From Bryopsis sp. KO-2023 (lineage: Eukaryota; Chlorophyta; Ulvophyceae; Bryopsidales; Bryopsidaceae), in the NCBI GenBank assembly GCA_030272585.1, contig BSYQ01000011.1:2356001-2420000 (forward strand): 64,000 bases of DNA. Direction: 5' to 3'. The notes under the pieces are model-generated. The model saw nothing but the letters and a program-made list of their open reading frames with translations, was not told the origin of the DNA and ran no database searches. Numbering within the stretch: position 1 is the first letter of the stretch; every line of letters begins with the position of its first letter. Position numbers and translations under genes: made by a program. Positions 49,997 to 60,093 of this stretch are shown piece after piece.

Positions 49997-51844
49997 ATGG
50001 GGAAAATACGCCCACGACGATACGACGGAACAGGGGATATCGACGAATGGCTCAACCATTTTGAGTTAGTCTCAAATGTTAACCTTTGGAACACAAAGGC
50101 TGAAAAGCTCCCACATATGGGCGTGGCCCTTGATGGCGAAGCACTACAATGGTTCCTTTCTGCAAGGAGCGAGTTGGATGGAAACACGGTAGCTTGGGGT
50201 CGAGTTAAAGAAATTCTGCTGAGTCGCTTCAGGCCTTTAACTTTTGGAACTGATATTGCGCAAGTGATTTACACGTCCAAGCAAAAACAACAGGAAGGGA
50301 TAAGTGCATACCGAGAGCGCTTTCGCGCCTTGCACTCAAGATGGGCAGGAGCCCCATCTATCGATCAACTCGTGAGTTTTTGGGTAGCAGGGTTGGCGAG
50401 CCTTTCTCTTCGCACACGTCTTTACGAAGGCGACCTTTCCAGTTTCGAGGCAGTCACGACAGCGGCCATTAAGTTTGAAAGGGCGCAACTTATGGGAGCC
50501 GAGCCTACTCTGTTTGATCAGAAGGAAGAAGCCAGGGCCGAAAGGGTAACCCCAAAAGAGGAAAAACAGTTGTCTGCTGAAATACGCGAACTCAATGACG
50601 CGTTTACCAAACTAACCTTGCTCGTGACACAGCAAGGTGGTTCGAAAAAGGAGAACCGGGAGTACCACCAGCCTCGTTCGAATGACCGTCGGCAGGTGCA
50701 TTGGAAGGACTCGTCGCCCCAACCCAGGCGCAACTCTGACTTCGCTTGCAGTTTTTGTGGGAAACGCGGACACTCTTTTAAGGAGTGCTTTTCGCGGAAA
50801 AATGCACTGAGACGTGAAGAAGAGGAGGAAGCTGCAGCCAAGAGATCACAGACCAAGGACGCAGCCATGGTTGAACAAAGCGAAGTGGAGGTTTCTGATT
50901 ACGACAGTTTAGCCGTGAAGCGAAGTGCACCCCAAGCGAAAAGTCGAGAGAGGGGGCGACAGCGAACTGCTGAAGGGCAGAAACCTACGCGGAAAAAAGC
51001 AGCCGCCAAGCGGCGCACTACGATGATGCAGGACCGAAGTCACTACAGCGTTAGTGACGACCTCACTAACAGCCTCGCCAACATAACATTTGGCCAGCTT
51101 TTTGAAATAGCTCCCCACGTGAGACAAGCTCTTAAGTCGAGTCTTAAACTGGAGCAAAGTGACGAAGTTCAACAAAAGGCGAAAGACAAGGGGGAAGATT
51201 TGGAAGAAGGAGAGATTCCGAGAGACTCTCCGAGGGAAGCTATGGATACGACCCTCGCCGAGGTACCAGGAGTAAAGTCGTTGATTGTGGCAGCGACGAT
51301 AGGTGGGAAGTTGCTTCCAAAAGTTGTGATAGACCCTGGTTCGATGGTGAATCTCTTAGCGGAGCGACATTTCGATCACAGCAAACGGACGCTGAAGCCT
51401 TCCCCCATCAAGCTAAACTTAGCAAATGGAGCGTCCACTATTCCCAGTGGGCAGGCGAAATTGACGGTACAGATTCAGGGGGTTAAATCCAAGGAGTTAC
51501 TGCGAGTGATCCCTGACCCTTGTGGATACGACGCGATATTGGGCAAGCCCTGGTTGCGTGCAGTTCAAGCAACCTCGGATTGGTCCACAGACCGCCATGT
51601 CATATACGACCGACATGGAACTCATTATTACTTGGATGCGCCGCCAGAGGAGGACGATTCGACCAGTGAGAGTGGAAGTGATTCCAGTGCAGACAGCATG
51701 TTTATCGGAGTGGACTCACTGCACATCACACCTTCCAACGTTCATGAGCTGTCTATTGGCGAAGAACTCACGCCAGTCCAGAGAAACGAGGTGACTTCGC
51801 TACTGTGTGAATTTGGATCCGTGTTCGCCCATTCGTTGAGTGAA
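49997..51844 (+). CDS. Element E polyprotein, part 1: gag and protease
   Basis: 616 codons from the first ATG after the primer site. Retrotransposon gag domain (RRYDGTGDIDEWLNHFELV ... VKEILLSRFRP) at residues 5-170, then a CCHC knuckle CSFCGKRGHSFKEC and a charged linker. An aspartic-protease-like domain follows, with motif VIDPGSMVNLLAE at residues 444-456 and ILGKPWL further on. The Pro in D446-P-G replaces the usual Thr/Ser of the catalytic D-T/S-G, so activity is uncertain. The frame runs to GAA (51842-51844), the target duplication of insertion G, and resumes in the same register at 56161. Subtracting G, the polyprotein would be about 1503 residues. Confidence 0.9.
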
Positions 51845-51857
51845 CACTATAGGAAAT

Positions 51858-52760
51858 CGCGCTCTGTGCGGGGTGTTTTACTGACCCCGCACAAAAGCCT
51901 AAAACCCGTGTTTAGCCACGCACAGAGCCACAATAGCCCCGCACGGCTCTGTGCCCGGGTTTGGCCGGTCTGTGTGCGGGGTCCCAATTTCACCCCGCAC
52001 AGACTGGAACCCCGCACACAGGACCTGACGTCTTTCCCGTTGTGGGACCCCGCACAGATGAAACATAGCCCCGTACAGTGTGCGGGGTACCCTATCCTCC
52101 GTACGGGGGTGCCGTGCGGGGTGGATATGGAAGACGTCAGGTTCTGTGTGCGGGGTTCCAGTCTGTGCGGGGTGGAATTGGGACCCCGCACACAGACCGG
52201 CCAAACCCGGGCACAGAGCCGTGCGGGGTGATGTTTCCTTTGTGCACGGGTTTCAGTCGTCTGTGCGAATCATGGACCACCACGCATACGAGGTCCAGGC
52301 CCCCGCACAACTGTGCGGGGTCACTGTGCGGGGTGACTATGCCGGCTGCTCTGATGTGTGTGCGGGGTGAATGTGCGGGCTTTTTGTGTGTGTGTGCGGG
52401 GTGACCTTAAAAACCGTGTGCGGGGTTCCAGTCTGTGCGGGGTGAATTTGGGACCCCGCACACTACCCGGCCAAACCCGGGCACAGAGCCGTGCGGGGTG
52501 TTGTTTCCTTTGTGCACGGGTTTCAGTCGTCTGTGCGAATCATGGACCACCACGCATACGAGGTCCAGGCCCCCGCACAACTGTGCGGGGTCACTGTGCG
52601 GGGTGACTATGCCGGCTGCTCTGATGTGTGTGCGGGGTGAATGTGCGGGCTTTTTGTGTGTGTGTGCGGGGTGTTTGCAACAGCCCTGTGCGGGCTCCTT
52701 TTGTGTGTACGGGGTGACTGTGCGGCGTTTTTCGTTGATGTGCGGGGTTCCACTGTATAT
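51858..52760. repeat. Left subterminal TGTGCGGGGT array of element G
   Basis: More than 30 TGTGCGGGGT-type motifs in both orientations. It includes an inverted repeat with arms of about 100 bp (51935-52045 and 52120-52230) and a tandem duplication of a ~271-bp unit (from 52148 and from 52419). Frames read through this region are repeat artefacts. Confidence 0.88.
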
Positions 52761-53678
52761 GCTGGGTGATTGTAGAAACACATATGTGCAGATTCATGGT
52801 GACAAAATGGTTGTTACAATAAAACAAAAATGACAAAACCCCTTTTGAAATGTACACCCCATTTTATCATTGAACACTTGTCCATTCCCACTTATTCCAA
52901 AACAGAAATAGAAACAAAAAAAATAGCCCAAAACCATGAACTCTGATCCTGCCATTCCAACCCTGCGCTTGTATTTCAATAATACAGAGCTCGTTGAACA
53001 TATAAATACCCATCTGACCCACTTCTAACCATTTTTTAATTGTTTTTTCAGCCAATGCGCACGTATGATACCTGAAACAAAACAAGCATGTTGCACCATA
53101 GTGGAAAAAAGGGGGGGCGGAAATCACCCTATCCAGCTTCCCTTTGCAATTGTTGTTACCTTTTTTTCATGGGGTTGGCAGGCTGCCCATTCTAACACAC
53201 CTCCATCTTCCTTTTCCTGCGGGGATTGGTCTTTTTGATCCATTCTCGAATGATCTTCACTACACCTCATCTTTACGGAGAAAAGAATACATCCCCCCTC
53301 CCATGGACCCATGATCTGATTGGCCCGGCCATCGAATCCCTCACTGCCTGACAGACAAAACCAGCTGTCCAAGGGTTGGAATAAATCAATTGTTTCAATA
53401 AAAGCTACCTGAACATTTTTTCTCTTCTGCCTATTTCCATTACTGCAAAAGAAGGTTTTTCCGTTTTTATACAGGGGAAACATTATCAAAGCAATAAAAA
53501 CATCCACTGCTGACTGAAAACCCACCCCAGAAGGTGAACTACATCAGCATGCTTTGAGTCCAGTTCACATTGATGGCTGCAGCAGATCCAGTCACCTGAA
53601 AAAAATTCACAAGCATCTGAAGAACAACACCGTACAAAAATTCTCAAATGTTTCTATGGTGTTTTATTTTGTTGTTTT
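52761..53678. other. Element G interior, left of the cargo exons
   Basis: A/T-rich host-like sequence with acceptor/donor-like junctions on the minus strand (for example a candidate exon at about 53160-53410), but no frame I can join with confidence. Confidence 0.5.
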
Positions 53679-54517
53679 TCATTGAACATTTTTAACAACA
53701 ATGCTCTGGCCATCTTTTGATCCAAGAATCAGCGCTTGCATGTCAGACTGATTTATCAGCATCTGTGGAAAAAATGGAAAAGTTTTAAGTGAATGAACAA
53801 CAGAATGAAACGTATCAACAAGCTCTCTTTAAGAACTACATATAGTTCATATAACTATAGATGAGTTGTTTTTCATTTTCCTCCACCTGAAATATTCGGT
53901 GGCGACCAGCCTTGTCGGGTTTAAATATCTTTAAATACCAACCCCTGCCAACTCTGTGGACCCTGGATTTCCTTGCTTCAATATCGCAACTGCCAAATTG
54001 AGAAAAAGAAAAAAAACATTGAGGAAAAAAAGGAAAATCCACACCACAGCCACCAAGCCAATCAGCAACTTTTTCAGAAAAAAAAAACTTTTTTTTTGGG
54101 GGGGATTTGACACATACCTGTAATAATCCTTTCTGAATAACCGAAACCGGCCAGAAACTTACTTTGTAAGATTTTTTCATGTTATTTTTCCTTTTCTCTT
54201 CTTTCCCCCTCCCATTTTTCAATTTTTCGGAACCCAGTTTGATAAACGGGGTTGTACGTTTTGCATGTGTTCAATATGTATATATATATATATTTTTTGC
54301 TTACTTGGCTTTGCGAGATCCTGAGCTAATGGCGATCGACTGGAGGAAAACAGGTCTTGGAAATCTCTGAAAATCAAGTTGACCTGTCTTGAGCCAACAA
54401 CTGGGAATATATTAACCATATTTGCCTCGAGGTCCGCGCAGGTTGACATTCCCATTTCCTTTAAAAGCTGCGACAATTTTTTGCCCCCAATCTTCGCTTG
54501 CTTCGAAAATTGCATAG
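53679..54517 (-). CDS. Intron-containing cargo gene inside element G (C-terminal part)
   Basis: Four minus-strand exons with GT-AG junctions and matching phases: 54305-54517, 54118-54157, 53887-53989 and 53679-53762, the last ending in a stop. They encode about 146 residues: KIGGKKLSQLLKEMGMSTC (helix-hairpin-helix-like, vaguely like the region after the thumb of Y-family DNA polymerases), then RSPLAQDLAKP, a basic stretch EARKSRVHRVGRGWYLKIFK and C-terminal LINQSDMQALILGSKDGQS. Upstream exons between 54600 and 55250 are likely but not resolved. No resemblance to a CACTA transposase. Interpretation as a captured host gene is inference. Confidence 0.45.
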
Positions 54518-55540
54518 CTGAAAAAAGAAAAAAATAAAAAATACAGAAAACGAGAAAGATAGAAACACACATACACATTTCAAACTTTACAGGAAAAAAA
54601 AAAGGTTGAACCTGTTCGAAAAAAAAAGATAAAGCAGTTCAACGAAATGCTTCATTTTTTCTTGTTTCATTTTTGTTGTATAGTTGGTGGTCCAAATTCA
54701 GAAGAGCTCTTTAAAAATAAATACAAAAAAGTCGGAATTTGTGTTACTCGAATTTCCCACCTTAAAAATGTCGGATGGTCTCGATTTCCTAAAATGTGAT
54801 GCAAAACGAAATGTGAAAACGAAATGCCAATTCAAAACAGAGTCTTCATACATTCCGGAGATCATTGAATCACCGGCATCAGTTTCAGCAGGGGGGGGTG
54901 GAACCTCCAGGGGTGGACTTCTCTCTCCTCTCTTTGTTTTTTGGTGTCTGTAATGCAAATAGAACAGACTGAACCTTCAAGTTCAACTGTTGCAACATAG
55001 ACACATGGAGGCAAAGCTGACCAGGTCTATTTATATATATCTTTTATTTCGAGTGGCTTACAGCCTGTGGAGGTTTGAAGGTGATCAATCTGGGGGAACC
55101 AGTTGCAAATTTCATATGTCTTCACATTCTCCTTTAACAGCAGCAGTGAGGCCTTTTCTACTGCCACAGGCTCTAAACTCTTTTACTCACCATAAAACTC
55201 TCGACGAGTGATTCCCTTCCGACTGTGACCTCCCCTGGAAGCACCATAAAACCATCTGTCACGTCAATCCTTTCCGCCGACCGCTCGTACGCTCGTCAAG
55301 ATGGTCGAATGCGATTCTTCCAGAAGCGTTCGCTTACCCGATTATAGCGAACACAAGAAGTTCCCTTCCCGCCGACGCCAACACGGTCGAACGCGAGCGT
55401 TCTTCCAAAAGCCTTCGCTTACCCGATTACGGCGAACAGAAAGAGTTTGAAAACCTTAGTCACGTGTCGTAATGCGCATGTCTGACGACGTCGAATGATG
55501 TGACGGCCGGATTTGACGTCTGCATGGAGTTGGGATATTT
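54518..55540. other. Element G interior, right of the cargo exons
   Basis: Possible upstream exons of the cargo gene on the minus strand (around 54770-54890, ending TTTTTAAG|GTGGGA), then a segment of unique sequence with CGCTCGTACGCTCGT-like words (55280-55440). Nothing resolved. Confidence 0.45.
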
Positions 55541-56146
55541 GCATGGGTACTGTGGGTCGTTAAGTGGGAGGAGTGGGATTCGGAGACTGTGGGCACAACT
55601 CTGTGTGTGTTTTTTTGAATGAATTTCCCCCAAAACCTCGAAAACTGCTCGAAAGAGCAAGTGAAAGAGTAAGAAGATCTTCCTTCTTTTTCTTCGCGGT
55701 GTTTGTGCGGGGCATGTGGCTGTGTGGGCGGGGGTTGTGGACTTCTGTGCGGGGTACATTGTGTGGATGGTGTTTGGGCTATTAAACCTGGTGGGTTTGG
55801 ATGAACAGATGGGTTGCTTGGGATTCGGGGACTGTGGGCACTTGTGTGTGTGTTTTTGTTTTAAGAAAATCGCCCCGTTTTATGGTCACACCGCACAGGG
55901 CTCTGTGCGGCGTTGATCTCCTGTGCGCCATTTATAACCCCGCACAGGCATCTGTGCGGGGTCGCGAATTCCAGTCGCTGACGACTTTTTCGCGACCCCA
56001 GTTTTAAGGGGATTGGAACGGCTGGGAGTCGAACCCAGGTACATCCGATCGTTCCTAATACGTTTCTGTTCTGTTTCGGGTCTTAATTCGTCAGTTCGAC
56101 GTTCTTCGATATTTGGCGGAGATTCGACCAACCCCGCACAGAGCGG
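55540..56146. repeat. Right subterminal region of element G
   Basis: TGTGCGGGG and its complement CCCCGCACA recur, less densely than on the left, up to the right terminus. It also repeats a GGGATTCGG(A/G)GACTGTGGGC unit at 55575 and 55819. Confidence 0.75.
56015..56055 (-). other. tRNA T-arm-like hairpin
   Basis: On the minus strand, CCTGGGTTCGACTCCCAG forms a T-arm-like stem-loop with the B-box core GGTTCGACTCC, and GGAACG/CGTTCC can pair around it. D and anticodon arms are absent, so this is a tRNA or SINE fragment, not a tRNA gene. Confidence 0.4.
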
Positions 56147-56160
56147 GTTTTCCCATAGTG

Positions 56161-58827
56161 GAATTGGGTACGACTGAATTGGTCCAAATGGAAATCGAGT
56201 GCCACCCAGGCGCACGGCCATACTGCCCCAAAGGAGTGAGACGATTGAGCCCCAAAGAGGAGAGTGTTGTGAGTCAGCGTGTGCAGGAGTTGCTGGATGC
56301 GAATATGATCCGCCCCGATGATGGACCATGGGGATCGGCATGCGTTCTCGTCACAAAGAAAAATTCGTTGGACATGAGGATGTGTCACAATTATGTACCG
56401 CTCAACAAGCGTACTCGAGATAATGCGTGGCCCATCCCAAATTTGGAGGCGTGTTTGGACCTGCTCATTGGATATGAATTCTACACCGTCTTAGACGGTT
56501 TCTCGGGCTACCATGTGGTGCCTATAAGAGAATGTGACATCGAAAAAACCGCCTTCATCACGAGCCAGGGCAAATTCGCATATACCAAAATGCCCTTCGG
56601 ATTGAAGAATGCGCCGATGGTCTATGCACGATTAAATTCCATCATGTTAAGAGGTCGAGTGGGCCGTGCAACAGCTGACGGTGCAGTAGCCAACTTCTTT
56701 GACGATACAGGATTGGCCAGTTCCACCTTTTCGACACACATGCGACTGGTGCGCGATCTCTTACAAAGGTTCGTGGCTGGGAAAGTCAGTTTGAATCCAC
56801 GAAAATGTGTTTTCTTTCAATCAGAAATCACTTTTCTTGGCCACAAGATCAGCAAGACTGGCTTAGCGCCAGAACCCGCGAAAGTGTTCAAACTAGCGGA
56901 CTGGCCTATACCTGAAAGTGTGACCGAAGTTCGCCGGTTTTTGGGTTTCATTGGATACTATCGAAGGTTTATACCTTCCTTCGCTTCGGATGCAGTGCCG
57001 TTGTTTGCACTGTTGAAAAAAAACGTGGAATTTGATTGGACAGAGCCTTGTGCTAAGGCGTTCAAGTGTTTGGTCGAGAAAGTGCAAAAGGCGCCAGTAT
57101 TGAAACGACCAGATAGCTCCAAGCCTTACCATCTAACCACAGATGCGTCAGCGTCGGCAGTAGGTGCTGAACTCGCTCAAGAGGCCGACGACGGTAATTT
57201 ACACCCTGTCTATTTCGTGAGTCGCACTTTGGGAAGCGCCGAACGTAATTATTCAACGACCGAGCGCGAGTTACTCGCAGTTGTGGTCGCTGTGAAGAAA
57301 CTAAGACACTATTTGCTGGGAGCGAAAGTGTTTTTGAGAACCGATCACGCGGCCTTGATATGGTTGCTCAATCAAAAAACGCCATCTGGACGTATCGCTA
57401 GGTGGGCTGTTTTACTCTCGGAGTTCAATCTCGAAGTGTCTTACAAAGCAGGACGACAGAATATTGTGGCTGACGCTTTGTCGCGAATTGAGGTGAAAAT
57501 CGAGCAAACAAGTGATGCCGAGGAGGAAGAGGTGGAACTGTTGAGCGTCACGTGCGTCGAGAAGGATTTTCTCTCGCTGATGCAACAATATCTCACGACG
57601 GCATCGACAGAGGGGGTGAATGTCGAAACGCGGAAAAGACTTCAAAGGGAGAGTCGCCATTATTGCGTGGAGGATGGACGCATTTTCAGGCTGTTGCCAA
57701 CTGGGGAGAAGGCCCTCGTGGTACTTCAGAAAGACAAAACGGCGTTGCTACGCGCAGCGCACGACTATGCAGGAGCACATCAATCCGTAACCAAGACTCT
57801 CGCTCGTTTGACAAGGCAGTTCTTCTGGGAGACGATGCACGAGGACGTGCGAAATTGGATCAAGAGTTGCGATCACTGTCAAAGTTATGGCAGTTCGCAT
57901 TTGGTGGCGCCTTTGGGGGTAATCACAGCAGTCGCGCCTTTTGAAATTATTGGCATCGACTTTATAGGGCCATTACCAGTTTCGAGCCAAGGGCATAAGT
58001 ATTTGTTCACCCTGGTCGATTATCACACACGCTGGTCAGAAGCCTGCGCTTGCTTTGCGGCCGACTCAGCGACGGTGATTGGGTTCTTTCGCAAACGAAT
58101 TTTGCCAGTTTTTGGGGCGAGTACAAAGATCATCACTGACAATGCTGCTTATTTCAACTCGGCTGCTTTCTTGTCGTTCTGTGAGATGTGGGGGATGAAG
58201 GTCCACTTTGCGCCCGCTTATGCACCCAAGGTCAATGGCGTGGTTGAAAGATTCAACCAAACCCTTGTGACTGCGTTGCGAAAACGTTGTCGAGATGCGC
58301 CAGCATTATGGGACAACCAGCTTGATGATGTGATGTGGTCGCTGCGAACTGCACCACACTCGACCACAGGTTACAGCCCTGCTGCGCTTTTAATGGGATA
58401 CGAACCAAGAAACCCTCACCTGAGAGGGAGTGGCCTACTGCGTGATGCTGCCTTGCACAATCACAAGGTCGACGAAATGGAGGTGGACGTGACAGATGCC
58501 ACAGCGCGAATTTTGTGGGTGGAAGCAGCGCGACGCGAGGCACTTGCAAAGCTCAAAAGTAGGAATTACTACGATCGGCAGCGTCACCTCCAGCAGAATT
58601 CGCAGGTGGGAACAGAATGGACGTTGGGACAAAAGGTGATGCTGTTGGACTCTGCGCGCATGAAGCAAAAAGGGCGCAAGCTTGATCGTTTTTGGTTGGG
58701 ACCCTATACACTGAAAGAAAAGAAAGGACCGGCAGTTTGGATTTTGGAAGACGCTCAGGGGAAATGGACGAAGCCTGTGCACATGGATCGGTTGAAATTG
58801 TATTATGAAAGGAAACATTATTTTTGA
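56161..58827 (+). CDS. Element E polyprotein, part 2: RT, RNase H, integrase
   Basis: Continuation of the gag-protease frame after insertion G; the open frame technically begins inside G at 56113. RT motifs: RMCHNYVPLNKRT, VLDGFSGYHVVP, KMPFGLKNAP, and the catalytic box FFDD with both Asp codons at 56701-56706. RNase H: TTDASASAVGAELA ... TERELLAVVVA ... RTDHAALIWLL, ending NIVADALSR. Integrase: HHCC finger (HDYAGAHQSV ... CDHCQ), core Asp at 57958, Asp at 58138 and Glu at 58246 with 35-residue spacing. The C-terminus has the GPY/F module (FWLGPYTLKEK) but no chromodomain, so E belongs outside the chromovirus clade. Stop at 58827. Confidence 0.94.
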   Translation, partial: ELGTTELVQMEIECHPGARPYCPKGVRRLSPKEESVVSQRVQELLDANMIRPDDGPWGSACVLVTKKNSLDMRMCHNYVPLNKRTRDNAWPIPNLEACLDLLIGYEFYTVLDGFSGYHVVPIRECDIEKTAFITSQGKFAYTKMPFGLKNAPMVYARLNSIMLRGRVGRATADGAVANFFDDTGLASSTFSTHMRLVRDLLQRFVAGKVSLNPRKCVFFQSEITFLGHKISKTGLAPEPAKVFKLADWPIPESVTEVRRFLGFIGYYRRFIPSFASDAVPLFALLKKNVEFDWTEPCAKAFKCLVEKVQKAPVLKRPDSSKPYHLTTDASASAVGAELAQEADDGNLHPVYFVSRTLGSAERNYSTTERELLAVVVAVKKLRHYLLGAKVFLRTDHAALIWLLNQKTPSGRIARWAVLLSEFNLEVSYKAGRQNIVADALSRIEVKIEQTSDAEEEEVELLSVTCVEKDFLSLMQQYLTTASTEGVNVETRKRLQRESRHYCVEDGRIFRLLPTGEKALVVLQKDKTALLRAAHDYAGAHQSVTKTLARLTRQFFWETMHEDVRNWIKSCDHCQSYGSSHLVAPLGVITAVAPFEIIGIDFIGPLPVSSQGHKYLFTLVDYHTRWSEACACFAADSATVIGFFRKRILPVFGASTKIITDNAAYFNSAAFLSFCEMWGMKVHFAPAYAPKVNGVVERFNQTLVTALRKRCRDAPALWDNQLDDVMWSLRTAPHSTTGYSPAALLMGYEPRNPHLRGSGLLRDAALHNHKVDEMEVDVTDATARILWVEAARREALAKLKSRNYYDRQRHLQQNSQVGTEWTLGQKVMLLDSARMKQKGRKLDRFWLGPYTLKEKKGPAVWILEDAQGKWTKPVHMDRLKLYYERKHYF

Positions 58828-59571
58828 ATAGCTTGGAGGCAAGGGGTTTTCTGTTTTTTTATTTTATTGGGAATAAACAAGAGGAAAAGTCAGAAGGAGC
58901 AAAAGAAGGAAAGAAAAAAAAAGAAAGAAAGAAAGGGAGAGTGAGAGAAGAATCAAACAGTTGAAAGTTCTTTTCTAGTTTGTGTTGGAAAGCACAAAAG
59001 TTAAGCATTCAGTTTACAATAGTTTTCTGGGGCCAAAGCTAATCAGGAGGAATCCATTTCTCTGGAATTTGTTAGAATTTGTCAAAGATAAAGCACTCGG
59101 TAGGAATAATTTACTGAAGTGAGTGGGAAGTATCTGCCAGGGATAAGTCAAGAGGAGAAGTGGAAGCAATAAGTAAAAAGAGAAACAGGGGGAACCGTCA
59201 GTTTGTGGAACTGATTGTTTTGTTTTGAAGTCAGACTGAAGAAAAATCAGTGGATTTTTGGTTTTGTGGTTTATTTTGAATGGGAACATTCCAAAAGGTG
59301 TTTCTTTTGTTTTCTTTCAGTAGCATTTTCAGTGGGTTGAATATCTTCATTTACACTTCTTGTGAAAGTGTAGTCAGATAAGTTAGGGTCAATAAAAATT
59401 ACAGGGTTGTTTGAATTGAAGAAGATGTTTAGCAGATTGTGGTACATATTTGAAGGAAGGAGACAGAGAAGTGGATCTACAGAAATTTGTTTTGTTTGTT
59501 GGAAGTGATGGACTGAAAAGGAATAAGAGAGGAGAGAAAGAAAGGGATTTTCCAGTTTATGTTGGGGGGAG
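58828..59571 (+). other. 3' untranslated region of element E
   Basis: A/G-rich 744 bp without a coding frame, ending in the purine tract GTTGGGGGGAG that precedes the 3' LTR. Confidence 0.75.
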
Positions 59572-59825
59572 TGTCAAATCCCAATTGGAAGTTTAGCATT
59601 AACGCCATTTCCGGTAGAAGGGTGAAGATGGAAACACACTAAGAACAGTACAAACTGAGCAGGACATGAAGATACGTTTTTCCTGCAGGTTGATCGTTTT
59701 GTGGCAAAGGCAATACACTGTGGTTTTCTATAAAGAGGAAGGAAAGGGTGTTTGTAATAACCATTCGAGTCCCACTGAGTTCCATCGTTTACTGTTTTAT
59801 GCGCGTTTACTGCATACTCTTGACA
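59572..59825 (+). repeat. 3' LTR of element E
   Basis: 254 bp, TGTCAAATCCC...CTCTTGACA, with uninterrupted ACTGCATACTCTTGACA at the point where the 5' LTR carries insertion F. Confidence 0.95.
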
Positions 59826-59846
59826 GCGTTTCCTTCAGAATGAGCT

Positions 59847-59921
59847 GAAGCGTAATGAAACCAAACCAAACCAAACCAAAAATTACATGCCCAGAAGCCC
59901 CGGGCAGAAGCGTAATGAAAC
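59847..59921 (-). repeat. Micro-insertion with TTTGG-type tail and 15-bp direct repeats
   Basis: GAAGCGTAATGAAAC at 59847-59861 and 59907-59921 flanks a 45-bp insert. Read on the - strand it is a hairpin (GCCCGGGGCTTCTGGGC) followed by ATGTAATTTTTGG and (TTTGG)n. Confidence 0.88.
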
Positions 59922-59947
59922 ACACACGAGGAAACCTATGGTCGAAT

Positions 59948-60093
59948 TATCTGCTTTCTGCTTTCTTTCTTTTGTTTTTTAAATTTAACATTAAAATACA
60001 CATGGTCACATTTCATTTTTACTGATCATTGTAATAGGAGAATATTTCTCCTACACAATGTAATTGCTGTTTGTTTGTTTGTATCTGCTTTCT
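59948..60093 (+). repeat. Longest TTTG-tailed micro-insertion, 12-bp direct repeats
   Basis: TATCTGCTTTCT at 59948-59959 and 60082-60093 flanks a 122-bp insert. Its 3' end is the hairpin TAGGAGA-atatt-TCTCCTA, then CACAATGTAATTGCTG and (TTTG)3. It shares this 3' end with micro-insertions 1-3, which are in reverse orientation. Confidence 0.88.

Larger units (their letters stand above)
51845..56160. mobile_element. Element G: CACTA-like DNA transposon with subterminal repeats and cargo
   Basis: 4316 bp flanked by the 3-bp duplication GAA (51842-51844, 56161-56163). The ends start CACTATAGGAAA on the left and CACTATGGGAAA on the right (complement), followed by CTCTGTGCGGGGT on both sides. Both ends carry dense subterminal arrays of TGTGCGGGGT in both orientations. 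TIRs beginning CACTA, a 3-bp duplication and subterminal repeats are the classic CACTA (En/Spm) layout. No transposase is visible, so it is non-autonomous. Its removal with one GAA makes the element E frame continuous. Confidence 0.88.
48413..59825 (+). mobile_element. Element E: Ty3/gypsy retrotransposon interrupted by two DNA transposons
   Basis: 254-bp LTRs (5' copy 48413-48657 plus 49938-49946; 3' copy 59572-59825) that match by eye. Termini are TGTC...GACA, with a 4-bp target duplication GCGT (48409-48412 and 59826-59829). Primer-binding site at 49949, a single gag-pol frame, and a purine tract GTTGGGGGGAG before the 3' LTR. The 5' LTR carries insertion F and the frame carries insertion G; each is removable at an exact target duplication. 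Confidence 0.95.

Noticed and set aside
51847..52781. Several frames on both strands across the TGTGCGGGGT array
   Set aside because: Repeat artefacts of element G; none has domain features and they mirror each other on opposite strands.
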